Assembly (NCBI GenBank): GCA_015680685.1 | Contig: MNCI01003660.1 | Location: forward strand, 1,065,751 to 1,106,440 | DNA: 40,690 nt | From: Gnetum montanum | Lineage: Eukaryota; Streptophyta; Gnetopsida; Gnetales; Gnetaceae | Direction: 5' to 3' | In this document: piece by piece, positions 9,646 through 20,769 of the stretch | Position numbering within the stretch: the first letter of the stretch is position 1 | Layout: every line of letters begins with the position of its first letter | The notes under the pieces: model-generated | What the model was told of the DNA's origin: nothing | Database searches by the model: none | The model's input: the letters and a program-made list of their open reading frames with translations, nothing else | Translations under genes and position numbers: made by a program

Positions 9646-12050
9646 ATGTCCAAAACTTAAGAAAATAAGTTAGTATATCCTAAAGAAATATAGCATAGAG
9701 ATATTTGAAATTTAATCGGAACAAATGTATATATAGATATAGCAAAGTATAACCCATCAAAAAATATATAAAGTTTCCATGCTCGACATCTTGATTCTAA
9801 CTAAATATCAACTAAATATTCTACTCTCTTTCCCTTTTTGGATAACATCCAAAAAGAGGTGGGAAAAATGATAAGGATGAACCATAATTCTTAATAAAGT
9901 TCCATCATAGCTGCATAATGTCATATGACAATCCCATAGAAATAAAAACATTTAGCTAAGGAAGAAAACATGATGATTATTAGTTAAAGAGTACACATCC
10001 TTAAGTATTGAATTCATAAGCTAATGATGAAAAACCACATTTCATTAAGAGCTAACCTTTATCTATTCATAAACAAAGTTAAAATTAATTAATATCCAAG
10101 AGTATTTAAAACCAAATGCCAACGTCCAAATTTTGACCCTTGGAGAGAAAGTAACCTTTCTCTAAACCAATAATCCATTAGTAGCAAGTAACTAATATCT
10201 CATTATTCTATAATCATCCAATATTCTCCTTCTTTTGAAACATCAAAAAAAGGATAAGGTATAGAAATTCTATGACAAGGAGAGTAAACGCATGCACATC
10301 CAACAAGAAAGAGAAAATTAATATAACTTCTCATGCTAAATCTCTAAAGAACAACTAAACATATCCTTAACAACATGTCCATAAAGAAATTTGTATATAG
10401 GCATGTCAATTTTAAATACCATCACCAAGAAATACATCACAAGGTGAAATATCCAAAAGATAGCTTAATAAAAATTAACTCATAATTTTACCTTGGATAC
10501 TTTTCCACACTCTAAAATGAATAATTCTCTTCTTGCTCATTTTTAGCTATGGTTGTTGGAGTGGAAAGTCTTGTTGCTTGAGTATCTTTTGGTAAGAGTC
10601 TCAAAAGACTCTCACTACACGGGTGGCCTATAGATTATAACTATCGATGAGGTACATGCTCCTCCTACATCTATTATTGTATTTCTTTCTAGTTTCTTTG
10701 GTCATAATGCATCTATTTTAGAGATATTGGTATTCTCTTCTTGATCCTCTTAGAATCTCCATGCTACATAGAAATTCTAAGATCAAGTATGGAGACTAAG
10801 GTCTCCCAAAAAACTTCTTCCTAGATACTTAGCAATGAATCCCCTTTTTATTTAAAAAAAAAAGACTATGTTATTAGACATTGATAATCCAGAAATCATA
10901 GTAGCAACTACAGTCTTCAAATTTTGTAATGCATCCATTGCTTGAATGTACATTCATGCATTACTTTTCCCATCCATCTCTTGAGATTTTTGTTATCAAG
11001 AGGAGATGTCTCAAATGTAGTTGAAACATCTAACTATTAGAGTAAACGTCTATCCTGCTAGGGCCAAAAATAAAGATGCTTGTTTTGATGTTTAGAACCT
11101 CCAGACACCTTCAAAAAAGTCCCCATAGCTCCTAGAACCCCATAGATTTGTCAAAATAAGTCTAAAACACTCCCAAACATGGCAAAATACCTTGAAATCA
11201 TCAAAAATCATCATAAGAAAATAGACATAAAAATCACACATACATTAAGAATTACACAAGGGATTAGGTTATGTCTCCATAAATCTGGAGTGCCATTTCA
11301 AGATCAATTTTGGAGACTTTAAAAAGAAAGGCCTTTCATTAGTATTATCTTATGATAAAGATAGCAAATAATTCATATGCTTAAGGAATTCCTTTTTAAA
11401 TGTTTCTTTTCTCAAAAGATACATGAATTACATTAAAGGTAACAATTCAAATGTTTCAATTATCATACATCAAAAATATTCCAAAAGAAATTAGACTTTA
11501 TGATTTTAGAGGGAAGCAACAGTGAGACATATATGTTTAAATAGCAATGAATGTTCAACAAAAAGCTTTTGGTCCATGAATTAACTTTAAGGATTTTAAA
11601 CCACTTGAAACAAATGGATTCTAGTTAAGAATCCAAAAGATGATTTTCAATAAAAACTTTAAAAGTAGCACAACTTTCCATTCAACCATAAAAACAAACT
11701 AATCTAGTCTAATCTCATCAAGTTATGGTATACCAGTTATAACTATACTTACCGTTATTTACCTTTCTTGTTGATGGAGATCAAGATAACTAAGGAGATT
11801 GGAATGGAGGTTCTTCTTTTGAAGTTCCTTCTTTCATACCAGTTTCATTTATTTCTAGTGTCTTTCTCTCTTTTACAAAATTGTTGAGAGTTCTTTCACT
11901 TATTTTATCTTTATTCTCCACACCTTTTTATTCTTTTTACCCTTTTGATTTGTCCTCCATTCCTTTTTTTTCCTACAAGATTTCCTTTCTAGGTGCATTT
12001 GGGTAAGGCCAAGGAGTCTTATGATATGATCAGGTGTTCATCTAATAAAA
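9645..12050 (-). other. Non-coding interior of E1
   Basis: About 2.4 kb between gag and the 3' LTR shows no protein domain. Patches match the corresponding region of E2 at 29850-31780, including the segment AAGTATCCAAGGTAAAA, a hairpin (10595-10612), an internal purine tract (9823-9840) and the sequence before the polypurine tract. Conservation without an ORF suggests RNA-level function, or simply shared ancestry. Confidence 0.6.
10595..10612 (-). other. Hairpin in non-coding interior of E1
   Basis: On the minus strand AGAGTCT, loop TTTG, AGACTCT forms a perfect 7-bp stem. The matching site in E2 (30729-30746) has a stem with two compensated changes. Confidence 0.55.
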
Positions 12051-12059
12051 CTTTAAATT

Positions 12060-12997
12060 ACAATTCCATCACTTGTTTCCAAATCTATTACAATAAAAAC
12101 ACCTAAACCTTTAGTTGAAATTATCAAACCTTGGAGTTATCTTTTAGTTACTTGTACTGCTAGTGGTTACCTCAATCATTGAAGTTCTTTCTTATTTAGA
12201 TGAGGTTGTTGTAGATGCTTGTTCATATTGAGAACATCCTAGACCACTTTTGTCATTTGGACATCTTTTCTATCCAAGAACTATTCAAAGAAATTTCTTT
12301 CCTTTCACTAGTCTCTCATTTATAAGTTTAGTATCTACAAGTTCTTCCATAATCTACTCATATGACAAGGTTAGTTTTTTATTCTCAGCCCTTAGCTCTG
12401 AGGTTTCTTTTGTGAGTTCTAAAATCCTTGTATATAATAAAGAAATATCTTGATCCTTGGATTTTAGTTGCTTATTCAACTTTATACAAATATTTTGAAA
12501 AGATAGAAGTTCATTGCATAAAAGGTCATACCTTTCTTCATCATTCTTCATTATTTGATCCTCATCATTAGATATAATAGCATCATCATCTGTGAGAGCC
12601 ATGTAGATGAGTTGTGCATCTTTTGAAGTGTCATCTACCTCTTTCTAGCTTTGGTCTTTGTCATCCCAACTAGCGTAGATATTACTTATTCTCCTTTCTT
12701 CACTATACTCTTTCCCTTATAACCTATAAGCATTGGGGCACTCAAAGGCCATATGACCTCTTCTACCACATATCCAAAATTCCATAGAAAAAGTATCAAA
12801 ATTTGAAATTTTATGTTGCTTACCTCTACTCTTACCTTTTCTACCAAAACTATTATGGATGAGTTAAGTGCATCCATCCAAGATGAATGCCCAAACTAGG
12901 AATTTTACATATTTAAGAATTTTCTCATTTGAGTCTTCCAGCATATAAAGGTAACCTCATTAAACATTGGAGACTTGATGTATGATCCTTCTTCCAT
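12060..12997 (-). pseudogene. Gag of E1 with central deletion
   Basis: The minus-strand ATG at 12997 gives MEEGSYIKSPMFNEVTFICW, matching the usual start of plant copia gags of the SIRE-like group. The central helical UBN2-type domain, present in E2, is missing here. A zinc knuckle follows at about 12745-12790: FWICGRRGHMAFECP, in which the first Cys has become Phe. Next comes a homologue of the YTSWDD motif (YASWDD) and a coiled coil at 12602-12354 with LNKQLKSKDQDISLLYTRIL. A second knuckle near 12060-12102 reads CFYCNRFGNK, a stop, WNC, with the metal-binding His changed to Asn. The protein would build the particle and bind RNA; this copy is dead. Confidence 0.7.
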
Positions 12998-13037
12998 TGT
13001 TCACTCCTAGGTTTTTATGCTCAAAACTGAGAGTACC

Positions 13038-13053
13038 AGTCTTGAATAGTACT
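13038..13053 (-). promoter_or_regulatory. Decayed primer binding site of E1
   Basis: On the minus strand the LTR end is followed by AGTACTATTCAAGACTGGTA. This aligns to AGTGGTATTGAAGCTTGGTA in E2 and to the plant copia consensus TGGTATCAGAGC (initiator tRNA-Met). The shared downstream GGTACTC supports the placement. Confidence 0.65.
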
Positions 13054-13244
13054 TGAGGATTGAGAACTTAGAAGGAGAATTGAACAAGTTTCCCATTAAA
13101 ACATGTTCTAGCCATCAAATTAAATAAAAAATTTACATGGTTCCCCAGCTTGGGTAGTCCACACTCATGGGTAAATTCCTTACACACCTCCTAAATTTGT
13201 TTCTTTCAAAATGTTGTTTAAAGAGAACCACAACCTTTACACGA

Positions 13245-13540
13245 TTTGAGCTTCTCTATGGAGAGTGTCATCGCTATGAAATCTCTCAACCTCACAAGGT
13301 CTTAAAAAGCTCAAAATGTGGTTTGGGTAGCACACCCTGTACAAGTTCTGAGCTCTGCTTTGGAGTGTTTTTTCACTGCAAAACCACTCAACCCTGCAAG
13401 GTTCCACCAAGCTCAAAATGTTTTTCAAGGATCCCACAACCTTTACAAAATTGAGCTCCACTCTAGAGTATTCTAATGCTACAAAACCACTTAATCCCAT
13501 AGGATCTTGACAAGATTATTACATATTCCTTCTCCCAAAA
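13245..13540 (-). repeat. Tandem repeats of about 104 bp in E1 5' LTR
   Basis: Units are marked by CCTCACAAGGTCTTAAAAAG (about 13288), CCCTGCAAGGTTCCACCAAG (about 13391) and CCCATAGGATCTTGACAAG (about 13496), roughly 103 bp apart. They lie downstream of the TATA box in the minus-strand direction, in R/U5. Confidence 0.65.
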
Positions 13541-13880
13541 AGCACATCAACCCCATAGGGCAACAAGAAAGAATGTAAAAAGCAAGGAAAGAATGTAACT
13601 ACAATTACAAGACCTTGTCGTTAAGGCTCAATTCAACATACAATTAACATACAACCAAGCAAATGATGTGAAAATGTAGGACAAGAGTACAAGAGGATAG
13701 ATATGACAATAATTACTTTGATGTTGACAACACTTCCTTAGTACTCAAGAATTTGAATTTTTTTATAGCCTCATATTTTTCAAAAATACCTCAGAATTCG
13801 TGCAATGGCTATTCAATGGCTAGTGTAAACATCTCCTTTAAGATTGGGAGATCCTTTTGAATTCAACCTTAGTTTTGGAA

Positions 13881-14042
13881 AGATGTATCCTTCATGAATG
13901 GGACATCTCTAGAAAGACATCTTCCTTTAAAAGGAGACATCTCCTATTTTTGGGAGATGTCTTCTTATAATTGACTTCCTCTCAGCCAAGATGTTCTCTA
14001 TTCCTTGGAGACATCTTCTCAACTTTTAAGCTATAGTTTTTG
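13881..14042 (-). repeat. Three 54-bp palindrome repeats in E1 5' LTR
   Basis: Units start at AGATGTAT 13881, AGACATCT 13935 and AGATGTTC 13989, again 54 bp apart. Partner sites lie about 20 bp further on, for example AGACATCT near 14009. Confidence 0.7.
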
Positions 14043-14308
14043 AGGCTTTCTCTTATTGATTTGGCTTCTTCCCAATCCCTAGAGCATCTTCATTTAGCTT
14101 TTAGTTGTAATACATGTCCATGCTCTTATATTTCATATGTAGTCTTCATAACAACATCTCTATGTAGATCTCATGACATCTAATCGTAGATCTCATTTTC
14201 AAATTTAGCTCTTGTTCTGAAGTCCTTTCTCATTTATGACCCTGCTAGACTACAAACACATTTCTATGTTCTCCATTTTTCTTAAGGTTTTGATATACCA
14301 AAAGGTCA

Positions 14309-15400
14309 ACAATATTTTTTAAAAGGAGTATTAAGGTACATTTGGAGTAAATTCCATCTCTATCATATATGTTGGATGATGTGGCTAGAAGATGTATTGT
14401 GAAAGAGAAGTAACAAAATCCTCTGGAGAACATTTTGAATGCTCACACATATGCCCAATAATGTGATAAGTGTCAATGTTTAGGATCAATGTAGAAAAGA
14501 CAAGAAATGTCACTCAACCCTATTTTAATAACAAAACCTTTCAATGTTTGGGATATAGATTTTTTAGGATCATTTCCAACTTCAAATGAATATCAGCACA
14601 TCCTAGCATGTATAGACTATGTTACAAAATGGGTAGAAGCTAAGGCTACTCCAATAAAGTATGTAAAGGTAGTTGTAGCTTTTCTAAGAAAACATATTTT
14701 AACATGATTTGAGACTCTATGTATACTTATGCATGATCAAGGACCTCACATTATAAGTAAGATAATGAAAACATTCCTTAAGATTTGTGAAAATCAACAT
14801 ATGATAGTAACTACCTACCATTCTCAAACTAATGGTCAAGTTGAAAATTCTAATAGAATCATCATAAAAATGTTAACTAAAATAATTTTTGCTAAGAAGA
14901 AAGATTAATCTAAGAAATTACAAGATGCACTTTGGGCCTATAGGACTACATATAAACCAAACTTAGGTTATTCACCCTATCAGTTGGTCTATGGTAAACA
15001 ATGCCTTTTACTTATAGAAATCAAATAACAATCTTTAAAAATAGCAAATCAATTAAGTTTTAATGAATAAATTAATCAAAATGTTAGGATGGCCAAGATT
15101 CATGAACTTTAAGAATTACATATGCATGCACTTGATAAACAAAATATAATCAAGAAATAAATGAAACTTATGCACAATAAGAATATACTAAATAAGAAAT
15201 TTTTAGAAGGAGATAAAGTCTTACTGTACAACATAAGATTACATAAATTTTCAAGGAAATTGACAACTTAATAGAAATGTCAATATCTAGTGTTACAAAT
15301 CCATAGCAATGGTATTTTCCTAGTTGCACATGTTGAAGACCTTTCTAACTCATTTGTAGTTAATGGTCAAATACTTAAGCATTATCTTCAACATCAGATA
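14309..15400 (+). pseudogene. Integrase of element A
   Basis: The reading frame of element A resumes right after E1. The N-terminal zinc-binding region is damaged: RRCIVKEK and AHTYAQ, a stop, CDKCQ are present, but the His-containing middle is lost, apparently by a small deletion. The catalytic core is open from 14507 (MSLNPILITKPFNVWDIDFL). It carries Asp in WDIDF (about 14550), Asp in LMHDQGPH (about 14733) and Glu in NGQVENSN (about 14838). The core ends with LQDALWAYRTTY and SPYQLVYGK near 15000. A conserved tail follows (FLEGDKVLLYN near 15205). The enzyme would join the DNA copy to the chromosome. All three catalytic residues remain, but stops break the frame. Confidence 0.9.
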
Positions 15401-18235
15401 TAAGAGCCTGGAAAGGATGAGTTACTAGAATTAAGTGATGCTAATTACACAACAAAAGAAACAAATAATAAAGGTGGTCAATTAGAAGTTAAAATGATAG
15501 AGAGTAATTCTAGTATAGATAATCAAATAACTTATTCAATAATGTAAAAAAAATTAAAAGAACACTCTAAATCTACAAATTTTACCTTGAAAAATGAAGA
15601 CACTAATATAAATTTCTATTTTTGGTTAGAACTATAAAGAATTTAGTAGCATCATGTCTAGAATACAAGGGAGAAGGACAACTCCCCCTATCTTGAGATA
15701 GGTAGGTCGAAACTCAAAATTCACCTAGGAGTGGACCTTTAGATAATAAACATAAACATTAAACTAATAAATTATATATTTTACTAGTTACTATCTTAAA
15801 TCTAATTGTTCACCAAACAAGAAATTCCTTTGGTTTCAAGTTTCTATAGCAAAGAAGGTAAAATCACTAAGTGTAGGTCAATGGTTGTAATTATGGGGTT
15901 TATATTGGTTACTTACTTTGGATAGTTAATGCAGAGAAAAGGGTGTGTTATACTGGGTCTAGCATCTAAGGTGATAAAAGTATCTATTTGAATGAAACAA
16001 GATGAGCATCCATGTGAGCAATTCATCAAAATTTTATTTTCAATTTACAAAAAAAAAAGGAAAAAAGAAAGAGGCTTCCACAAGAACCTTATGATTGAAG
16101 TAGGTAGTTATTAAAAAGAAAATCCTACAAGAACCTTCAATCATGAGAAGATCCAAACTCCCACAAGAGCCTTATAATTGGGATGATGCTAAAATCTTAC
16201 ACTATTAAGCATCCCTCAAGAACCTTCTTCTATAAGTAGAGCTATTTTGGATGAAGCAACAGTCAATAAACCATCAAAAGAAACCTAGCTATAACTACTT
16301 TAGATAGCTAGGGTATAACATTGTAAAGGAAGGAATTAACTAACCTAAGTAAGCAACATAATAGACAACTTTATACTTAGTAAAAATTCTCCTTACTTTG
16401 TTTCTATATCTTAGCTTGAGAAACTTGACAAATAACTAAATGGAATTGTATCTCTTTTCTTCCTTTCTTTTTCCCAATATTCCAACTAAGTATTTAGCTT
16501 TACAATTAATTCATAAAAAAACTTCAAAGCTTACACTATATTACTAGATATTTATCATAAAAATTTTAGGACTACCATCTATACTTTCCATAAGCAATGG
16601 AAACTCTTTGAACATTCATGTAATTTCCCAACATGACTCCCATAAGAGTTAGTGGTTAAGATCCCTATTATGGGGATAGCATCATGAATACTAGCCATTA
16701 AACATTCAAAGCTTGCTTGTGAGTCATTAGAGTTGAGAGTATATAAACTCCATGGCATGTCTATTATTGGTCTACTTTCCTAGTTAGTAGCTAGTCTAAA
16801 TAAATAATATAATTAATATAATTAACCTTTGTTCATAATATAACCTAGATTAATTAGGGAGGATTTTAATAAAGTATAAAAATAGAAGAAAGTAAGGTAC
16901 AACCTACTTGGAAGCTAACCCAAGATCGTGTTAGGGAATAAGTTCCTTGGAAAACATACATCTTGGATCCTTGAAACATAAGAAAGGTAGAAGCCTTAAG
17001 GTTGTAAGTCATCCTTCCAACAAACAAACAAAAAAGCTTTGTGAGGGAAAGCATAGTTCAAAGAATCCTAGATGTATACCTTCCTAACTAAGTTGTATAT
17101 GAACTCAACCAATTCTACATACCCTAGTAAGGAAAATAATAAGTGTATAGGTAAGGGAGTTCATGATGTGTTAATAAATTTTAGTTAAGTAAAAAATTTA
17201 AAATAAAATATATTGATACTTATTATAGATCATAATGAGCTTTGATAACAAAATAACTACAACTGTAAGATATCATAAAAGTGAGGTCAATCGATATCTA
17301 GGATTTGTGAAAAATCCTTAGGGTTTTAGTATATCAATTAACATCAATATTTCAATGTCTCTTGATATATTAGGAACCCTAGCTACATGTTCTAAATATT
17401 AAATATATCAAAGAATATCTATAATTTAATATTTGTTAATAAGACAATAGAGTCGCACACAAGAAAATAGATAATAATATCGATGTTAATTAATAGAATT
17501 GGTAAGTTGTGATAAAGCAATTTTTTTTATGAGAATATCATGTTTTAGTAGCATGGATGTGCTAAACTTCAATATAAAAATATACAATGATATTGAAGTC
17601 CATCATCTGGATTGATAAGATACAATAATAGAAAATTTTTCTTAAAACTGTTATGTTTTCACAACACAAACACGGTAAAGTTTGATACAAATTATACAAT
17701 GATCTAGATCTTAATGGAAGAAGAGATAATTATTGATATGATGAAATTAAACTAAATAGATAATTACCATTTTTCTAATAAGAATTGACTCTTTTATATT
17801 GACCTATACTGATTCTGTGTTTTGGCACAACAGCATAAAATTTGAAAAAAAAATAATAAGTGTAGTGTGATGGTGACCAAATTTTATAAAATGGCAACCC
17901 CAAATTAGATAGAAAAACATGGTCCATAATCTTACAATTTTTTTCGTGTTATCTTTCGATAAGGAATAGAAGCTTCACACCATAGCACTTCACATTAGCA
18001 TAGTTCTACCATGTACACAAGTTCAATACTAGGCCTTCCTGCCATTTCATCTACTATGGGTTAAAGAAATAGAATTCCATAGGAGTAGGATCAAGGAAGG
18101 GTAGGATTAGAGCACTATCCAATCACATGTTAAGTAAGTCATTGATAGTTGGATAAGCATACTTTTTTGTTTATGGATATAAGATAATCCTTGTTCTTCT
18201 TGCAATGTCTTTGTCATGCTTTCTAGGGTACATAA
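15401..18235 (+). other. Spacer of element A between pol and the downstream ORF
   Basis: Coding-like sequence rich in Glu, Asn and Lys continues to about 15620, probably the end of pol. The rest shows no gene. It holds four copies of an ACAAGARCCTT-like word at 16079-16225, an inverted repeat at 17319-17381, and loosely repeated words around 17540, 17657 and 17815 (TGTTTT...ACAATGAT) that may be a worn tandem array. Long spacers before the 3' LTR are usual in Tat-lineage elements. Confidence 0.5.
17319..17381. repeat. Inverted repeat with arms of about 18 bp
   Basis: Left arm TAGGGTTTTAGTATATCA (17319-17336) pairs with right arm TGATATATTAGGAACCCTA (17363-17381), with 2-3 mismatches and a loop of 26 bases. 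It could be a worn foldback element or chance in AT-rich DNA. Confidence 0.35.
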
Positions 18236-18892
18236 ATGGCTCAATCATCAACTACTGAGTATCAAGGCAAGGTAAGCATTGATTTCTTAAAAGAAATTAT
18301 AAATAAATTTTACCTACTTAACCTCTTATTTATCTATAGGCATCTTAGAGTGAGAAATTAAAAATAACACCTTTTCACATAGAGGTCAACTATACTGAGT
18401 GGTTTGATCACACACATGTTGGCATCTAACAATAGAGTAGGATGTTTGGTTGTGAAGTATTCATCAAACCCCTAATCAATTGGTACTACTAGGAGGATGT
18501 ATTTGAGTTCTATAGGAACCTAAAGTTGTAGCACCTAACAAAGACTAACTCTAAGGAGTAGTATCTAATTTCCTTAATATGAAAAACAAAGATAAAGCTT
18601 ATGGTGGTACAACTACAAGAACGGTTCAAGCTGACTGCCATTGGTGAGGACATCTACAAGCTAAAGATGAGCACTAAGAAGAAGTATGACCTATTTTATC
18701 AATCTATCAGTGAGTCTGATTCCATCAGGGTCAAATCCTAGGAAGTTCATTTTGTAAGTCTACATTTGGAACACAATGTGATGGCATGAATGATTGTTAT
18801 AAATATCTTGCAATTGATGCATATTACATACATCCTTAGCCTAGCCCTTCAGGTGATGAACAAACTAAAGCATGGGGGGGGGGGGGGGGGGG
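18236..18892 (+). pseudogene. Additional ORF of element A downstream of pol
   Basis: ATG at 18236 opens MAQSSTTEYQGK. A candidate 68-bp intron (18272-18339, GTAAGC...TATCTATAG) follows. The same reading resumes in phase at 18340 with SEKLKITPFHIEVNYTEWFD and continues through VFEFYRNLKL, KLMVVQLQERFKLTAIGEDI, KLKMSTKKKYDLFYQSISES and EVHFVSLHLEHNVMA to the G-run at 18874. About six in-frame stops occur, mostly TAG or TAA. I do not recognise the family. Its position matches the extra ORF or env-like slot of Tat/Athila elements. The end is lost in the gap. Confidence 0.6.
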
Positions 18893-19448
18893 ACNNNNNN
18901 NNNNNNNNNNNNNNNNNNNNNNNNNNNNNNNNNNNNNNNNNNNNNNNNNNNNNNNNNNNNNNNNNNNNNNNNNNNNNNNNNNNNNNNNNNNNNNNNNNNN
19001 NNNNNNNNNNNNNNNNNNNNNNNNNNNNNNNNNNNNNNNNNNNNNNNNNNNNNNNNNNNNNNNNNNNNNNNNNNNNNNNNNNNNNNNNNNNNNNNNNNNN
19101 NNNNNNNNNNNNNNNNNNNNNNNNNNNNNNNNNNNNNNNNNNNNNNNNNNNNNNNNNNNNNNNNNNNNNNNNNNNNNNNNNNNNNNNNNNNNNNNNNNNN
19201 NNNNNNNNNNNNNNNNNNNNNNNNNNNNNNNNNNNNNNNNNNNNNNNNNNNNNNNNNNNNNNNNNNNNNNNNNNNNNNNNNNNNNNNNNNNNNNNNNNNN
19301 NNNNNNNNNNNNNNNNNNNNNNNNNNNNNNNNNNNNNNNNNNNNNNNNNNNNNNNNNNNNNNNNNNNNNNNNNNNNNNNNNNNNNNNNNNNNNNNNNNNN
19401 NNNNNNNNNNNNNNNNNNNNNNNNNNNNNNNNNNNNNNNNNNNNNNNN
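18874..19448. other. Run of 19 G followed by an assembly gap
   Basis: Nineteen G residues (18874-18892), then AC, then 554 N (18895-19448). The G-run abuts the gap and may be a sequencing or assembly artefact extending a real short G tract, possibly the polypurine tract of element A. Confidence 0.9.
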
Positions 19449-20232
19449 AGCGGTAGTGCTAGACTAGAGATATCAATTCAAACCATGGCTATGATGTGCA
19501 GTGATAAAATAGGAAGCAAAAAGATATCATAACCATTATGAATTTTAATAACTTAGGATTACTCTAGCATGTATATCAAGGGACACTATGAATGTAGAGA
19601 TCTTTGACACCATGATAAGCCTAAATGAAGGAATTCACATTTGCAAGAAGATCAAATTCCTTATTATAGTAGGTATGTCAATTGACACCATCTTACAATA
19701 TGATTATCTAATTATCTTTTCTAAATTTTTTGTTCCTTAAAGTATTAAAAAAAAAACCTTTCATATCAGAGGAAGGGAAACAATTCATACCCTTTGAAAA
19801 TTACAAGTCATTTTGAAGCAATTTCCTATTTTCCCAAGAAGTGTTAAAAGAGGTAGTTGAACCTTGTGGTAAACTATCAAGCATTAGAGTCCATCAGTAG
19901 GCTATTGGGGTTGCTACACTATGAAGATAGTGATTCATGATTACACATTGAGTGATATCTCCCTTCTACTCTTTGAAATTCATATTTTGTACTTAATGTC
20001 TTTAAATTAAATAAATCATTAAATTCCATTCTTGAACTTATGTTAGAGTTAGAATTTGTACTTTAACTTATGAGTGATAGTCATAAGTGTGTAATTAAAT
20101 TTAATCATTTATCTTTTCTTGATTTTTCCTTGCCTTTTATTCTTTCCTCCATGGATACAACTTATGGGTTGGTCATAGACAAGATCACATTGCTACAATG
20201 AAGGTAATCTAGCACTAAAACTTGGATACCTC
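19449..20232 (+). repeat. 3' LTR of element A (start hidden in gap)
   Basis: It aligns with 2578-3394 along its whole length. The match ends at about TTGGATACCT (20222-20231), the counterpart of TTGGATAGCCA at 3384-3394. Sequence beyond 20232 no longer matches, so this is taken as the end of element A. Confidence 0.65.
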
Positions 20233-20769
20233 GTTAGTCTTATATTAACATGTGTTACAATATTGGAGTAGTTTATGATAATCTTTAATTATATACCTTC
20301 TAACTTATCACGTCTGCAAGATCCTAAGGCATGTATCCAAGCATCAAAGGAATGAAGTTCTATCTAATAAATATTAGTGATATGTAGAGTAATGAAGAAA
20401 ATGGTAGGTGTCCCAATTTGGGATACCATATTAAAAAATTAAAAATATTTAGCTTAACATGAGTATGCACCATTTATAATTATTCTTAACCAACCTTGTT
20501 TATGATATTACTATAATAATCTATGTTTAGTTCAAGTTTCAACTTCTCCATTATCATGGAAAGTTTAGAAATATTTCTATGTATGAAGAATATTATGAAA
20601 TTCTAAACTCAATGATGCACAATCATGTTGTAGATGTAGTACTTCATGGTAGTTTCATATATTTTTCTTCTATCATAAATAAATATTTTAATAGAGAAGA
20701 TTCCATGAAAATGGAAAATATAAGTATCTATTATCAAATAAAATAAATATTCCATGTTACCTCCATATG
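20233..20769. other. AT-rich stretch without a gene
   Basis: I see no coding region or repeat structure. It separates the end of element A from the truncated element C. Confidence 0.5.

Larger units (their letters stand above)
8365..14308 (-). mobile_element. Copia-type LTR retrotransposon E1, gag-only, inserted in element A pol
   Basis: Terminal repeats at 13054-14308 (5' LTR, minus strand) and 8365-9624 (3' LTR) flank an interior of about 3.4 kb. The minus-strand LTR begins TGACCTTTTGGTATATCAAAA. A decayed initiator-Met-type primer site lies at 13038-13053 and a polypurine tract at 9626-9645. The interior has a gag with zinc knuckles and a coiled coil but no recognisable protease, integrase or RT. 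It is therefore non-autonomous, of the kind called TR-GAG or LARD-like. E2 at 27361-32931 is a second family member. The insertion separates RNase H from integrase of element A. No matching 5-bp target duplication is visible (GTCTT on the left, ACAAT on the right), perhaps because of age. Confidence 0.85.
13054..14308 (-). repeat. 5' LTR of E1
   Basis: This copy matches 8365-9624. On the minus strand it starts TGACCTTTTGG at 14308. It carries 54-bp repeats at 13881-14042, a TATA-like site at 13763-13767 and repeats of about 104 bp at 13245-13540. In a live copy it would drive minus-strand transcription toward the gag at 12997. Confidence 0.85.
2578..20232 (+). mobile_element. Ty3/gypsy retrotransposon A (Tat/Athila type), nested and decayed
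   Basis: The element has direct repeats at 2578-3394 and 19449-20232. Right after the left repeat is a decayed primer binding site of the tRNA-Asp type. Gag, protease, RT, RNase H and integrase follow in Ty3/gypsy order, with an additional ORF near the 3' end. The protease motif DLGSSINIMP, the RNase H and the integrase resemble plant non-chromoviral (Tat/Athila) elements. The copy is dead: all genes carry stops and frameshifts, and E1 (8365-14308) sits between RNase H and integrase. Without E1 it would be roughly 11.7 kb. The left end is uncertain because the corresponding part of the right LTR falls in the gap. Confidence 0.75.

Noticed and set aside
12250-12453. 67-codon plus-strand frame
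   Set aside because: It is the opposite strand of the coiled-coil part of the E1 gag.
13167-13454. 95-codon plus-strand frame, Cys-rich, with a similar frame at 8510-8695
   Set aside because: Both lie in the E1 LTRs and read through the repeats of about 104 bp. The similarity is due to the LTR pair. The unit length is not a multiple of three and there is no start context or known domain.
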